Below are positions 18,563 through 27,257 of a stretch of DNA of 64,000 nucleotides, one piece after another. How positions within the stretch are numbered: the first letter of the stretch is position 1; the number at the start of each line of letters is the position of its first letter. This DNA comes from Chlorogloeopsis sp. ULAP01. Its GTDB lineage: Bacteria > Cyanobacteriota > Cyanobacteriia > Cyanobacteriales > Nostocaceae. The stretch spans positions 372,001 to 436,000 of the forward strand of contig NZ_JAUDRH010000005.1 of the NCBI RefSeq assembly GCF_030381805.1, read 5' to 3'. A program made the position numbers and the translations under genes. Under the pieces are notes generated by a model. That model worked only from the letters and a program-made list of their open reading frames with translations. It was not told the DNA's origin and did not search any database.

Positions 18563-19606
18563 TTATGGCTCTTGATTCATCTTGTTAAATTGGGTTTTAG
18601 AAAAATCAGTAGCCTTAGTGATGCGAATTCCTTGAGGGGTGATGTATGCCACTTCTGGGTAAACTTGCATCAGTGATTTTTCTGGCGCCCTAGCTACAGC
18701 ATCTGCAATTCGCAACTGGGTTGGTTCCATTTGCAAAGCCATAATCAGACACTTGCGATTGCCACCAGCACCAGCATGAGCGACGCCACGGAGACGTCCC
18801 CATACGAGAATATCTCCATCTGCAACTACGATACCACCTGGATTTAGATCGCCTAAGATAATGACGCTACCAGGATGACGTATTTCGACTCCGGAACGCA
18901 CTGTCTTTTCTAAATAAAGGGCTTCTGCGTGAGTGATTTTGGCAACTTGTGATTGAGCATCGAGCAGGTTTTCTCGTTGTATTTGTTCTACAGAATAGCC
19001 AGCAGTAGCAGCAGCGATGGCAGTTTGGCGACGACTAGTAGAAACAGATTTTAGCTGCATATACATTTCGCTGAGAGTCTGAGCGAGTTCTTGCAGCTGT
19101 CTGCTATCTAGGAGCCGATCGCTTGCTACCAGATGCACAGGGGTATTGGTTCGTGATTTTAGGCGATCGCTTGTGTTTAGTCTGAGCTTGAGGTGTTCCC
19201 ACATTTGTCTCCAATTGCTTTCAGAAGCAGGTACTTGGGATTCTGTAGGCAAAATTAATAAAAGTTTTTCCTCCTCTGTTTTGATTTGAATGTGACTATT
19301 CTTATCTAGCGTCTGTTCTAGTAACGATAGCTCAGATAAATCTAAATCGAAAACTGTGGAATTTGAGTCTGCATCTAGAACTGAAGACAACTCTGGCTCG
19401 GCTGCCACAGAATTTGACTCTAAACCAGCAGAGGCAGAAATTGACTTGAGATAGAGGATAACAGAATTTACTTCTGCTTCCGGAAGGACAGAATCTGAAT
19501 TGACATTAATAACGTTAGAATCTACATCAGCATGGTCAGATGTTGATTCTGAATTATTAAAAGCAGAGTTTGATTCTATATCGGGGATCGCAGAATCAGA
19601 AGTCAT
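18563..19606 (-). CDS. minC: Septum site-determining protein MinC with a low-complexity N-terminal extension
   Basis: Inhibitor of FtsZ ring assembly. The C-terminal right-handed beta-helix domain is clear: RSGVEIRHPGSVIILGDLNP, DGDILVWGRLRGVAHAGAGG and CLIMALQMEPTQLRIADAVA. A spacer and an N-domain (ILPTESQVPASESNWRQMWE) precede it. The first roughly 100 residues are an unusual acidic Ser/Asn/Asp/Glu-rich stretch with repeated ESNS, DSNS, VNS and ELSS units. The open frame extends to a TTG at 19645, but ATG 19606 (MTSDSAIPD) gives a more plausible start and 347 residues. It is the first gene of minCDE, 61 bases ahead of minD. Confidence 0.92.
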   Translation of the reverse strand: MTSDSAIPDIESNSAFNNSESTSDHADVDSNVINVNSDSVLPEAEVNSVILYLKSISASAGLESNSVAAEPELSSVLDADSNSTVFDLDLSELSLLEQTLDKNSHIQIKTEEEKLLLILPTESQVPASESNWRQMWEHLKLRLNTSDRLKSRTNTPVHLVASDRLLDSRQLQELAQTLSEMYMQLKSVSTSRRQTAIAAATAGYSVEQIQRENLLDAQSQVAKITHAEALYLEKTVRSGVEIRHPGSVIILGDLNPGGIVVADGDILVWGRLRGVAHAGAGGNRKCLIMALQMEPTQLRIADAVARAPEKSLMQVYPEVAYITPQGIRITKATDFSKTQFNKMNQEP

Positions 19607-19693
19607 GCAGCACCAGCCAAAAGATGGAAACCGAGCAATTACCAATATTAAAGTATTTATTTGTGTAACTGCATTTTGGAAAGTTGCAAATTA

Positions 19694-21031
19694 TTACCCA
19701 GTCTTTATACTTAGTCTTTGATAAATTGTTTCCAAAGCGCTGGCATCACCAACGTTCCCTGGAAACAGCACCACTGGTAAATTAGGAAATTGGGGATGGT
19801 TTTCTGGAGTCCGCACCATTGAACAACCTGGTAAAATTTGGCCGAGTAATCGTGCAGAAGTTAAGTTCAAACCACTACTTAAGACATCATTAGAAGTGAT
19901 ACCACCCTTACTGATTAAAAATCCTATATCAGATGGCAAACTCCGGACAATATCCATCAAGAAGCCAGAAACTTTCGCTCCAAACTGTAAACGTGTTTTG
20001 ACATCCTCAAAAGTGAGTTCTTGACGGCTAGTATAAATCACCGGTGTTTTACCAGTGTTATGTGCCGTATGAATACTTTTAAGAACATCGGTTAGCAGTG
20101 TAGCAGATCGGTCGCTCTGATTGAGCAAATCAGCTACATCAATTTCAATTCCCTCAGTTCCTTCTGCTTGCAACAGTGTTTCTAGCTGCTGAGTTGTTTT
20201 TTTGACATGGGAACCAACAACAACTGCACCTGGTTTGCCACCACGTACATACTCTGCCATATTTTCTGGGGCAATAGGTTGGGGAGATAGCCCAGCCAAA
20301 GCAGTTAAGATACTGGCAGCACTGCGAAACAAAAAGCGTTTCCCCTGACTTGCGGCTGACAGCACATCTTGGGCAAAGCGATTAAGATCTGCTTGAGTTT
20401 CTCCATCAACAACGCAGCATTGGTTGTTATGGAGTTGCATCAAGCGTTCTGTAGTACCAGCACGAATATCTGCTAGTAAAAACCTTTCTACAGAATCAGC
20501 CTTGATTTGTCCTTGGGTTTTTTCTTCTACATACTGAGGCAAGTAGCTGTAGTGATAGCTAAATACCGAATCGCGGGCAAACTCAGTTTCATGAACTGGG
20601 GTAGGTACACCATCAATGATGAGATAATGTAGGCTGTCACGAGTAATTCGTCCCCCTTCCAAAAAAGCCGGAACGAGAAAATGAGCATCAAAGGGGCCTA
20701 GTTCTTGGGCGATGACATCGGTTTCAATTGGATAATGTCCACGCAAAGTTGAATCAGAACGACTGACGATCAGAAAATCCTGAATTTTTTCGGCAGTTAA
20801 AGCAGTCTTCAGGTTATGACAAACTTCCCTGGTTACAGATGCAGCCGATTCTGGATGTAGCGCCCTAGTATTCGTCAGTACAAAAAAAATCGGTGATTCA
20901 TCCTGCAACCCCATGCGTAAAGTATCCACATCCCAGCGCATTAGTAGCAAACAGCTGTGGACTGTTTGAGAACCCGTAGGATCGTCATCCAAAACAATTA
21001 CTTTTGGTTTAGCGCTCATCTTTATTGTCAA
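19694..21031 (-). CDS. Four-carbon acid sugar kinase family protein (DUF1537)
   Basis: 445 residues. The N-terminal DDDPTGSQTVH motif and SDSTLRGHYPIETDVIA (substrate site) mark the family that phosphorylates four-carbon sugar acids such as threonate or erythronate. The C-terminal nucleotide-binding domain has ISKGGITSNDVLSSGLN and GCSMVRTPENHPQFPNLPVV, followed by FPGNVGDASAL. The exact substrate is unknown. It overlaps the stop of the upstream membrane protein gene (21028) by 4 bases, so the two are cotranscribed. An internal ATG at codon 5 (MSAKPK) is an alternative start. Confidence 0.85.
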   Translation of the reverse strand: MTIKMSAKPKVIVLDDDPTGSQTVHSCLLLMRWDVDTLRMGLQDESPIFFVLTNTRALHPESAASVTREVCHNLKTALTAEKIQDFLIVSRSDSTLRGHYPIETDVIAQELGPFDAHFLVPAFLEGGRITRDSLHYLIIDGVPTPVHETEFARDSVFSYHYSYLPQYVEEKTQGQIKADSVERFLLADIRAGTTERLMQLHNNQCCVVDGETQADLNRFAQDVLSAASQGKRFLFRSAASILTALAGLSPQPIAPENMAEYVRGGKPGAVVVGSHVKKTTQQLETLLQAEGTEGIEIDVADLLNQSDRSATLLTDVLKSIHTAHNTGKTPVIYTSRQELTFEDVKTRLQFGAKVSGFLMDIVRSLPSDIGFLISKGGITSNDVLSSGLNLTSARLLGQILPGCSMVRTPENHPQFPNLPVVLFPGNVGDASALETIYQRLSIKTG

Positions 21032-21693
21032 CCGGGCGACTGTAACTTTCTTACCAGGGTTTGTACATCGAGGTCAATCTGCAACAATTTATTTAAGAAT
21101 TGAGTGTATTCACCTGTTGGAGAATTGACTTCTAAGACTTGCAGATTGTTTAAGTTATTGACAAGTAACTCTTGATTATCGATGGGAAGCTTTTTACGGT
21201 TTCGTAATATTCGCTCGATTTTTAGAGCTTGCACTAAATCTTCTCTCAACATTTGCAGGGCAGCGATCGCTGTTTCTCTGCCAGGTATATTAATTTCAGA
21301 TTGCTCAGATAATATTGCTTCGTCGTAATTATTTACTGCTTGAATAATGGCATGATATCTATCAACTTCATTTAAAAGAATTTTTAGTGTTTTAGAGTAG
21401 GCAAAACTTCGCCACAGCCAGCGCCCAACAATCACTGCAATAGATATTGCAATCAACAAACCAATTCCCAAAAAAATAGCAGAACCAATTGTTGGCAGAA
21501 TAATTAACGCATACACTAAACCGACAATGATTAAAGACAACAGCAGCGTTTCTCTAACTTCTTTCATCAAAAATCCCAATCGCTGCTCGCGATTTTCCAT
21601 AATAGAGGGGCGGAGAACATGATTTGGATTGACTCCTGTCAATCTTCTTAATTCTCCTTTAGTGATTTCTAAGCCTATTAAATCCGGCTGCAC
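21028..21693 (-). CDS. Two-helix membrane protein of unknown function
   Basis: 221 residues from GTG 21693. The frame is open further to 21810, but AGGAGT at 21701-21706 lies 7 bases before this GTG and longer forms would run into the TetR gene, so the GTG is the start. The sequence has DLIGLEITKGELRRLTGVNP, two adjacent hydrophobic helices at about 63-100 (SLIIVGLVYALIILP; AIFLGIGLLIAISIAVIVG), then a coiled-coil-like charged tail with many Leu, Glu and Asn. No domain was recognised. It shares a 4-base overlap with the kinase gene downstream. Confidence 0.75.
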   Translation of the reverse strand: MQPDLIGLEITKGELRRLTGVNPNHVLRPSIMENREQRLGFLMKEVRETLLLSLIIVGLVYALIILPTIGSAIFLGIGLLIAISIAVIVGRWLWRSFAYSKTLKILLNEVDRYHAIIQAVNNYDEAILSEQSEINIPGRETAIAALQMLREDLVQALKIERILRNRKKLPIDNQELLVNNLNNLQVLEVNSPTGEYTQFLNKLLQIDLDVQTLVRKLQSPG

Positions 21694-21737
21694 GGAAGAT
21701 ACTCCTATGGAAGCTCCGGTAGTGTATCTATCGTATT

Positions 21738-22340
21738 TTAAGACTTTTGATCGGCTAGCGAGTTTTCTGTCAGAAAAAGATGTAAAGCACGCCGAACATA
21801 ACACTCCCATGACTCGGTTGTGGGTTGAAAGATGAGTGCATAAAGCATAATTCCGCTCATGGCGTCGAAGACTAAACCGGGATCTAGATTTGCCTGAACT
21901 TCATTTCTTGCTTTTGCCCGTTCTAAAACAATTGCAAATGCTTGCCGTCGAGGTTGGAGATATTTAGTCCAGTAAATTTGAGCAAACTGAGAATTGCTGG
22001 ATGCACTGCTAATTATCATGGCAACCGTTTGTCGTCCGAGAGGACTGAGGGTAATTTGAGCCGCGTTCTCAATTAATGCATCAATGTCACCCCAAAGGCT
22101 GCCTGTATTCGGGATGACAACCTCCTCTCGAACACTTTCGATCGCATCAGTAACCAATTCCTCTTTGCAGCTATAGCGTCGGTAAATGGTTGTTTTGCCT
22201 ACACCCGCACGAGAGGCGATCGCCTCAATACTCATGGCATCGAATCCAACTTCCGCAAGTAACTCCAGAGTCGCTTGCAACATCGCTTGATGAGATTGGG
22301 AACTACGGGGTCTTCCCTGCTTTTTGTTACTCTGATTCAT
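21738..22340 (-). CDS. TetR-family transcriptional regulator
   Basis: 200 residues. The N-terminal helix-turn-helix domain is clear: AMLQATLELLAEVGFDAMSI and EAIASRAGVGKTTIYRRYSC. The C-terminal ligand domain (DALIENAAQITLSPLGRQTV) is typical of the family. It is divergent from the P450 gene, with 63 bases between the two starts, and that gap holds a 24-bp near-palindrome (22356-22379), so it probably represses its own gene and the P450 until a small molecule binds. Confidence 0.92.
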   Translation of the reverse strand: MNQSNKKQGRPRSSQSHQAMLQATLELLAEVGFDAMSIEAIASRAGVGKTTIYRRYSCKEELVTDAIESVREEVVIPNTGSLWGDIDALIENAAQITLSPLGRQTVAMIISSASSNSQFAQIYWTKYLQPRRQAFAIVLERAKARNEVQANLDPGLVFDAMSGIMLYALIFQPTTESWECYVRRALHLFLTENSLADQKS

Positions 22341-22355
22341 AGATGCTAGTATAAT

Positions 22356-22379
22356 TTACGAAACGGTATCGTATCGTAA
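22356..22379. promoter_or_regulatory. Palindromic operator between tetR and P450
   Basis: A 24-bp near-perfect palindrome: arms TTACGA and TCGTAA, inner part with ACG..CGT symmetry, mismatching at only two base pairs per half. It lies midway between the divergent starts at 22340 and 22404. Position and symmetry fit a TetR dimer-of-dimers site. Direct binding is inference. Confidence 0.75.
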
Positions 22380-22403
22380 TACTCGTTGAATCACGAGGAA
22401 AGC

Positions 22404-23762
22404 ATGACTAATCTTTCAACTCAGCCAACTCTTCCCCTACCGCCTGGGCGATTGGGTTTACCTGTGATCGGGGAATCGATTGGCTATCTGCGCGATCCAG
22501 CAGGCTTTATTGCCAAACGACAACAGCAGTATGGCAACATCTTTAAAACCCATCTTTTTGGCAGCCCAACCATCGTTTTGATCGGGGCAGATGCGGTGCG
22601 GTTTCTCTTCTCCAATGACGGGCAAAAATTGGAGATGACAAATACGCCGAATTTTGAGATTCTACTCGGTACAAAATCAATAGGCGTGCAGACAGGAGCG
22701 GCTCACCAAATATTGCGCCGTCAATTATTTCAGGCTTTTCAGCCGAGAGCCTTAGAAAATTATGCCATCACAATGGAAGCAGTGACTCAGCGTTACTTGC
22801 AAAAGTGGGAACAAATGGGGACGCTGACTTGGTATGAAGAGTTAAAAAAATACACCCTCGATATTGCTTGTCGTTTGTTTGTGGGTGTGAGTACTGCTGC
22901 GGACGAATCGTTAGAAAAAGTTTATGAAGCTTGGAGCGAGGGGCTGTTGACAATTCCAGTTCGGTTTCCGGGTAGCAAGTTTGATCGGGCAGTGCGAGCG
23001 CGGGAAGAACTGCTTGCCCGATGCGATCGCTTTATCGAACAACGTCAACAGCATCCTTTAGACGAGCAAGATGTTTTGAGTATTTTGTTAGTTGCCAAAG
23101 ACGAAACCGGAAATGCACTCAGCCGAGCAGCCATCAAAGATAATATTCTGGGAATGTTAATCACCGGACATGAAACCCTAACGTCGGCATTAACTTCTTT
23201 GTGTTTGCTACTGGCTCAACATCCCCAGGTACTCGAAGCTGTGCGTACAGAGCAAGCACAACTAGGATTTCCAACTTCATTGACTCAAGAAACCTTGAAG
23301 CAAATGACTTACCTAGAGCAAGTGCTAAAAGAGGTGCTAAGAATTGCACCGCCTGTGGTTCGGAGCGGATCGCGGAAAGTGCTGGAGGCTTGTGAGTTTG
23401 GTGGGTATTCGATTCCAAAGGGTTGGGATGTGTATTATCAAATTCCGGAAACGCATCAAGATAGTCAGGTTTACACACACCCAGAGCAATTTGATCCGGA
23501 GCGGTTTTCATCAGAGCGATTCTCCAAAGGAGACGCTACGCGAACGCAAGATAAGCAAAAACTCTTCAGTCATATTCCATTTGGTGGTGGCATCCGAGAA
23601 TGTTTGGGTAAAGAATTTGCCAGATTAGAAATGAAACTGTTTACTGCTTTATTGGTTCGTGATTATGAATGGGAGTTAGTACCTGGACAAAATTTAGAGC
23701 GAGTTGTATTGCCTTTTTCTCGTCCTCGTGATGGGCTGAAGGTAAAGTTCAGCCGACGCTAA
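22404..23762 (+). CDS. Cytochrome P450, CYP120-like
   Basis: 452 residues from ATG 22404, which has GAGGA 5 bases upstream; a TTG six codons earlier is less likely. Signatures: LPLPPGRLGLPVIGESIGYL at the start, I-helix GHETLTSALTS, ExxR in KEVLR, and heme-binding FGGGIRECLGKEFARLEM with Cys at residue 400. The sequence resembles the cyanobacterial CYP120 group (retinoic-acid-type hydroxylase) as I remember it. Just before the heme loop lies KGDATRTQDKQK, encoded by GGAGACGCTACGCGAACGC, a repeat common in Nostocales, inserted in frame. The nearby carotenoid oxygenase could supply apocarotenoid substrates; that link is inference. Confidence 0.93.
   Translation: MTNLSTQPTLPLPPGRLGLPVIGESIGYLRDPAGFIAKRQQQYGNIFKTHLFGSPTIVLIGADAVRFLFSNDGQKLEMTNTPNFEILLGTKSIGVQTGAAHQILRRQLFQAFQPRALENYAITMEAVTQRYLQKWEQMGTLTWYEELKKYTLDIACRLFVGVSTAADESLEKVYEAWSEGLLTIPVRFPGSKFDRAVRAREELLARCDRFIEQRQQHPLDEQDVLSILLVAKDETGNALSRAAIKDNILGMLITGHETLTSALTSLCLLLAQHPQVLEAVRTEQAQLGFPTSLTQETLKQMTYLEQVLKEVLRIAPPVVRSGSRKVLEACEFGGYSIPKGWDVYYQIPETHQDSQVYTHPEQFDPERFSSERFSKGDATRTQDKQKLFSHIPFGGGIRECLGKEFARLEMKLFTALLVRDYEWELVPGQNLERVVLPFSRPRDGLKVKFSRR
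23525..23550. repeat. Dispersed GGAGACGCTACGCGAACGC repeat inside the P450 gene
   Basis: The core GGAGACGCTACGCGAACGC matches a short repeat that I recall as frequent in Nostoc and relatives, usually intergenic. Here it is in frame within the P450 gene, encoding GDATRTQ in a surface loop before the heme site. The downstream coding sequence stays intact. Confidence 0.6.
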
Positions 23763-23847
23763 ATGTGTAATGGCAGGAATGGAAAGCGATCACAATCTAA
23801 CAACTGTCAGTATTTGTAGCTGAATATCTGGTTGTATCAGTTCGATT

Positions 23848-23870
23848 GAGAACCAGAGGCTCTAGTTCTC
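23848..23870 (+). terminator. Hairpin after the P450 gene
   Basis: GAGAAC-cAGAG-g-CTCTa-GTTCTC forms a stem of 10 pairs with one A/C mismatch and a tiny loop, followed by TTT. It lies 85 bases after the P450 stop. A second small stem (ACCAGGTTGAAATCTGGT) follows at once. The loop is unusually short for a terminator, so it may instead be a dispersed repeat. Confidence 0.5.
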
Positions 23871-23996
23871 TTTACCAGGTTGAAATCTGGTAACGAGGGT
23901 TTATGGGCTGCTGGCTCCAATTGTCAATTAAACTACTTTATATACTCATAATTTCAGTATATTTAGGCAATTAGAAAACACTACTTTGATGCCGCA

Positions 23997-25286
23997 TCAA
24001 GGATACAAACCTCTATCTAGCAACGCCTGAGCAACACGTCCTACCCCTAAAGTATAGGCTGCTAATCTCAGACTCATCTGCCGTTTCTGAGAATGGTGGA
24101 TCACTTGCTTATATGCTTGCACCATCAAGTTTTCCATTTCCCGGTTCACTCGCTCCTCATCCCAAAATAGGTAGGAAAGCCCCTGTACCCACTCCAGATA
24201 ACTCACCACTACCCCGCCAGCATTCGTTAATATATCCGGCAGTACCGTTACACCCCGTGCCTCTAAGGCTTGGCTCGCTTCCAAAGTCACCGGGCCATTC
24301 GCTGCCTCTGCTACAAATTTCGCTTGTACCTGATTCACATTGTCTTCTGAGATTTGATTTTCCAAAGCAGCAGGAATCAAAACATCACAGGGTATAGTTA
24401 ATAACTCATCATTGCTAATTGCTAATGCTTGTGGGAAACCAACCACACTCCCTCGATTCTTGGCAGCATAAGCTTTCAAAGCCGGAATATCAAGACCAAC
24501 TTCCGAATAAACTCCTCCAGCACTGCTAGAAACAGCCACTACTATGGCTCCTGCTTGGTGCAGTAATAAAGCTGCTGCATTTCCAACGTTACCAAAGCCT
24601 TGAATGGCTACTCTCGTTCCCTCTAACGACTGACCGAGCTCCGCCAGTGCCTCCCGGACAATAATCATTGTGCCGCGTCCCGTTGCCATTTCCCGTCCAC
24701 GCGAACCACCGATAGAAAGCGGTTTGCCTGTTACAACTCCCGGTACGGCGTGACCAACATTTACTGAGTAAGTATCCATCATCCACGCCATTTCACGGGC
24801 TGAAGTACCCATATCTGGTGCAGGAATGTCTACTGACGGGCCAATATTGTCTATTAATTCACTCGTATAACGCCGCGTAATCCGTTCTAGTTCGCCTACA
24901 CTGTAACTTTTGGGATCTATAGCAATACCTCCTTTTGCGCCACCGTAGGGAATGCCCAAGAGCGCACATTTCCAAGTCATCAGCATTGCCAATGCTGATA
25001 CTTCCCGTAGTGTCACTGCTGGATGGTAACGAATACCACCTTTGTAAGGGCCTAAAACATCACAGTGCTGTACTCGATGTCCTGCTAAAACTTGGATTTC
25101 TCCATTGTCCCGTTTGACAGGAATAGACACGGTGACTACTTTGCGCGGACGACTGAGAATTTCTAATAAGCCTTGATCGAGCTTTAATTCTCGCGCTGCC
25201 GCATCCAAATAACTACAAGCTTGATCGAACGGACAAATATATGCTGGGGAAGGTGTCTCCAGTGGTTGTAGGGATGTTGAAATCAT
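23997..25286 (-). CDS. gdhA: Glutamate dehydrogenase (Glu/Leu/Phe/Val family)
   Basis: 429 residues. Interconverts 2-oxoglutarate plus ammonium with glutamate, using NAD(P)H. The substrate domain shows GPYKGGIRYHPAVTLREVSA, then ALLGIPYGGAKGGIAIDPKS with the catalytic Lys, and DIPAPDMGTSAREMAWMMDT. The Rossmann domain has VAIQGFGNVGNAAALLLHQA. The specificity for NADP or NAD cannot be fixed from sequence alone. Upstream lies a canonical NtcA-type promoter (25341-25383). The nearby amt genes at 33.8-37.4 kb support a nitrogen-control theme. Confidence 0.95.
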   Translation of the reverse strand: MISTSLQPLETPSPAYICPFDQACSYLDAAARELKLDQGLLEILSRPRKVVTVSIPVKRDNGEIQVLAGHRVQHCDVLGPYKGGIRYHPAVTLREVSALAMLMTWKCALLGIPYGGAKGGIAIDPKSYSVGELERITRRYTSELIDNIGPSVDIPAPDMGTSAREMAWMMDTYSVNVGHAVPGVVTGKPLSIGGSRGREMATGRGTMIIVREALAELGQSLEGTRVAIQGFGNVGNAAALLLHQAGAIVVAVSSSAGGVYSEVGLDIPALKAYAAKNRGSVVGFPQALAISNDELLTIPCDVLIPAALENQISEDNVNQVQAKFVAEAANGPVTLEASQALEARGVTVLPDILTNAGGVVVSYLEWVQGLSYLFWDEERVNREMENLMVQAYKQVIHHSQKRQMSLRLAAYTLGVGRVAQALLDRGLYP

Positions 25287-25340
25287 AAAGTATTCTCCAA
25301 TCGCGCCAATATATGCGAACCGGATTTACGCCTAGCCTAT

Positions 25341-25383
25341 ACTTTATTTTTGGGAAAAATATAATTTTTGTAGTTTTTGTTAC
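25341..25383 (-). promoter_or_regulatory. NtcA-type promoter of gdhA
   Basis: On the minus strand, the site GTAACAAAAACTAC (25370-25383; GTAN8TAC, extended to TTGTAN8TACAA) is followed after exactly 23 bases by TAAAGT (25346-25341), matching the TAN3T -10 element of NtcA-activated promoters. The predicted transcript would begin about 48 bases before the gdhA ATG. This is the full class-II layout, so activation by NtcA under nitrogen limitation is a strong prediction. Confidence 0.75.
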
Positions 25384-25530
25384 AAAATTTTCAATTGTAG
25401 CTTTTTTGATAACTCTAAAGATAGTAATATAAGGACAACCAGAGATACACACAGACGAACACAGATAAAAAACATACTTTTAGTCTGTGTTCCTTTTTTG
25501 TTAAAAATGGTAGTCGGTACAAAAGATTTA

Positions 25531-25561
25531 TAAAACCCCGACTTTTTTAGAAAAGTCGGGG
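25531..25561 (-). terminator. Rho-independent terminator of the carotenoid oxygenase gene
   Basis: On the minus strand, CCCCGACTTTT pairs with AAAAGTCGGGG around a 4-base loop and is followed by TTTTA. It lies 41 bases after the stop of the gene at 25602-27119. Confidence 0.85.
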
Positions 25562-25601
25562 GTCTGAACAGTTTACACTCAAAATACAAAATACTTAATG
25601 C

Positions 25602-27119
25602 CTATTTTGTTGGTAAAAATACCTTAGAAGTAAAGTTACCATGCAGCCCATAGGGGATGTGATGCTTAAGATGTAGCCTAGCTATTGGCCCTTGATTAAA
25701 ATCACGCGCATCTAAAATCACTACATCGGAACGATGGTGAGCAGCATCATAAACCAGAGCCAAAACCCAGCCATCATCTTCACCTCCTTCAGAATAGGGG
25801 ATGTCAGGAGTACGAGGTACAAACACAGGTTCGCTGGCAAAGCCTTGGGGTGCAGCACTCCAAAGTTGACGTTCTCCCGATTCTAAATCTATTTTCAAAA
25901 ATGCTTGTAAGGGAGCGTTACCACTAGGAGCATGAGCCGCACCTATATATAAATAACGATGTGAGTGTCCAACTTTTTGAGGATGCAAACTGGGAAATTC
26001 ACAACAACGGCTTTCTATTAACTTTTGCTGTACTGTTTGATTCTCTAAATTCAGATTAAATCGCCACAGTTGTCCTGGTTTGAGGGCATCAAAATCAACT
26101 TTGCGAAAATCACTTTTCGGTTCTACTTCTGGTAATGATTCATAACAAATAGAGTCAATAATAATTTCGTTACCTTGCTCAAATGCATTGGCATGATGGA
26201 AGACGAAACCTGATTGAGTTTCAAGGATTTGCACCTTTTTTTGTTTAGGTTGCCGGGGGATAATAATAATTCGAGTTGGTTGATGATGTTGAAACTTGAT
26301 GCACTCACCTGCACCACTCATTCCGAAGACAAAAGAAATAGGATTAAAAGTGACAGGATTTTGGAAGAATATGCAGTAATTTGGAGTAATCGCAAAATCG
26401 TGGATAAAGGCAAAACCTGGAACACTATGGGCGTGCTTTCTGACAACTTTGCCAGTTGTGTCTAGTTCAAAAATGGTGATTGTGGTAGAGAGTCCTGGCT
26501 TGATGGAAAAGTTAACTAAGCAAGGAGCACCATTATCTAATTTACAACTAGGATCGAAGCGCGGATGAGCACCAAAAGCCTCACCCTCTGACAAAACATT
26601 GTTGAAGTATTCTTTGCCTAAAGTCTCAAGTGTGTAAGGATCAAGTCGATGGGGTTCAGCAGCTTCCCAAAGAGCTAGTAGTTTATCTCCCCAGTAAATA
26701 ATGTTGGTGTTGGCAATGTTTTTGAGGTTGAAGTCAAAGGCATTAGCTAACCAACCACCCGGTTTTTGCGTTCCAAATACACCACGATAAAGAATTTTTC
26801 TAGCTTTTTGTTCTGCTAAATATCCTGCTGTACGAACAAAGCGGTTGCGGAAGTGAGCACGACCGTTTAAAAATGTGATGCGGCTAATCATCCCATCGCC
26901 ATCAAATGGGTGATGAATTGGCTGCCCATTAATATCTAGTAAACCAGGGCCATTTCTGAACAGTGTACCGTTAAGTTCAGGCGGAATTTGCCCTTCTATA
27001 TCATCTATCCAATAATCAAATTCTTGTTTAAGAGACTGATATCCTCCCTGCCATTCACTAGGATTGTAAGATTTTTCAGGAAAATTTGAGGCGTTTTCTT
27101 GAACTTTAAACGTCTGCAT
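25602..27119 (-). CDS. Carotenoid oxygenase (carotenoid cleavage dioxygenase)
   Basis: 505 residues. Iron(II)-dependent enzyme that splits carotenoids or apocarotenoids by oxygen. Family marks: GTLFRNGPGLLDINGQPIHH near the N-terminus and HPFDGDGMI, then the iron-binding His positions in GAHPRFDP, FIHDFAIT, VFHHANAFEQ and the C-terminal HGNFTSK. The enzyme should form a seven-bladed beta propeller. Whether it cleaves C40 carotenoids or shorter apocarotenals cannot be told. The terminator at 25531 ends the unit. It stands next to an FBT-type transporter on the same strand (139 bases upstream). Confidence 0.95.
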   Translation of the reverse strand: MQTFKVQENASNFPEKSYNPSEWQGGYQSLKQEFDYWIDDIEGQIPPELNGTLFRNGPGLLDINGQPIHHPFDGDGMISRITFLNGRAHFRNRFVRTAGYLAEQKARKILYRGVFGTQKPGGWLANAFDFNLKNIANTNIIYWGDKLLALWEAAEPHRLDPYTLETLGKEYFNNVLSEGEAFGAHPRFDPSCKLDNGAPCLVNFSIKPGLSTTITIFELDTTGKVVRKHAHSVPGFAFIHDFAITPNYCIFFQNPVTFNPISFVFGMSGAGECIKFQHHQPTRIIIIPRQPKQKKVQILETQSGFVFHHANAFEQGNEIIIDSICYESLPEVEPKSDFRKVDFDALKPGQLWRFNLNLENQTVQQKLIESRCCEFPSLHPQKVGHSHRYLYIGAAHAPSGNAPLQAFLKIDLESGERQLWSAAPQGFASEPVFVPRTPDIPYSEGGEDDGWVLALVYDAAHHRSDVVILDARDFNQGPIARLHLKHHIPYGLHGNFTSKVFLPTK

Positions 27120-27257
27120 ATTGATAGTTTGATTGAAATTCTTGATGAATTAAAGGTGAGTAGTTAGTGGGAAAGAACTAACTTTTGTATGAGCGGGTTT
27201 AAAAACTAAGGAAATTCCGAGGGCGCACTTGCCCCCCTAATAACAATCCTAATTTCT

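Larger units (their letters stand above)
25287..25601. other. Spacer holding the gdhA promoter and a terminator
   Basis: No gene is seen. It contains the NtcA-type promoter at 25341-25383 and the terminator at 25531-25561. A short stretch near 25440-25480 (GAGATACACACAGACGAACACAG) resembles a widespread cyanobacterial ACACAGA-type spacer repeat. Confidence 0.5.

Noticed and set aside
21028..21810. Longer form of the two-helix membrane protein overlapping tetR
   Set aside because: A GTG at 21693 with AGGAGT 7 bases upstream is a much better start and removes the overlap.
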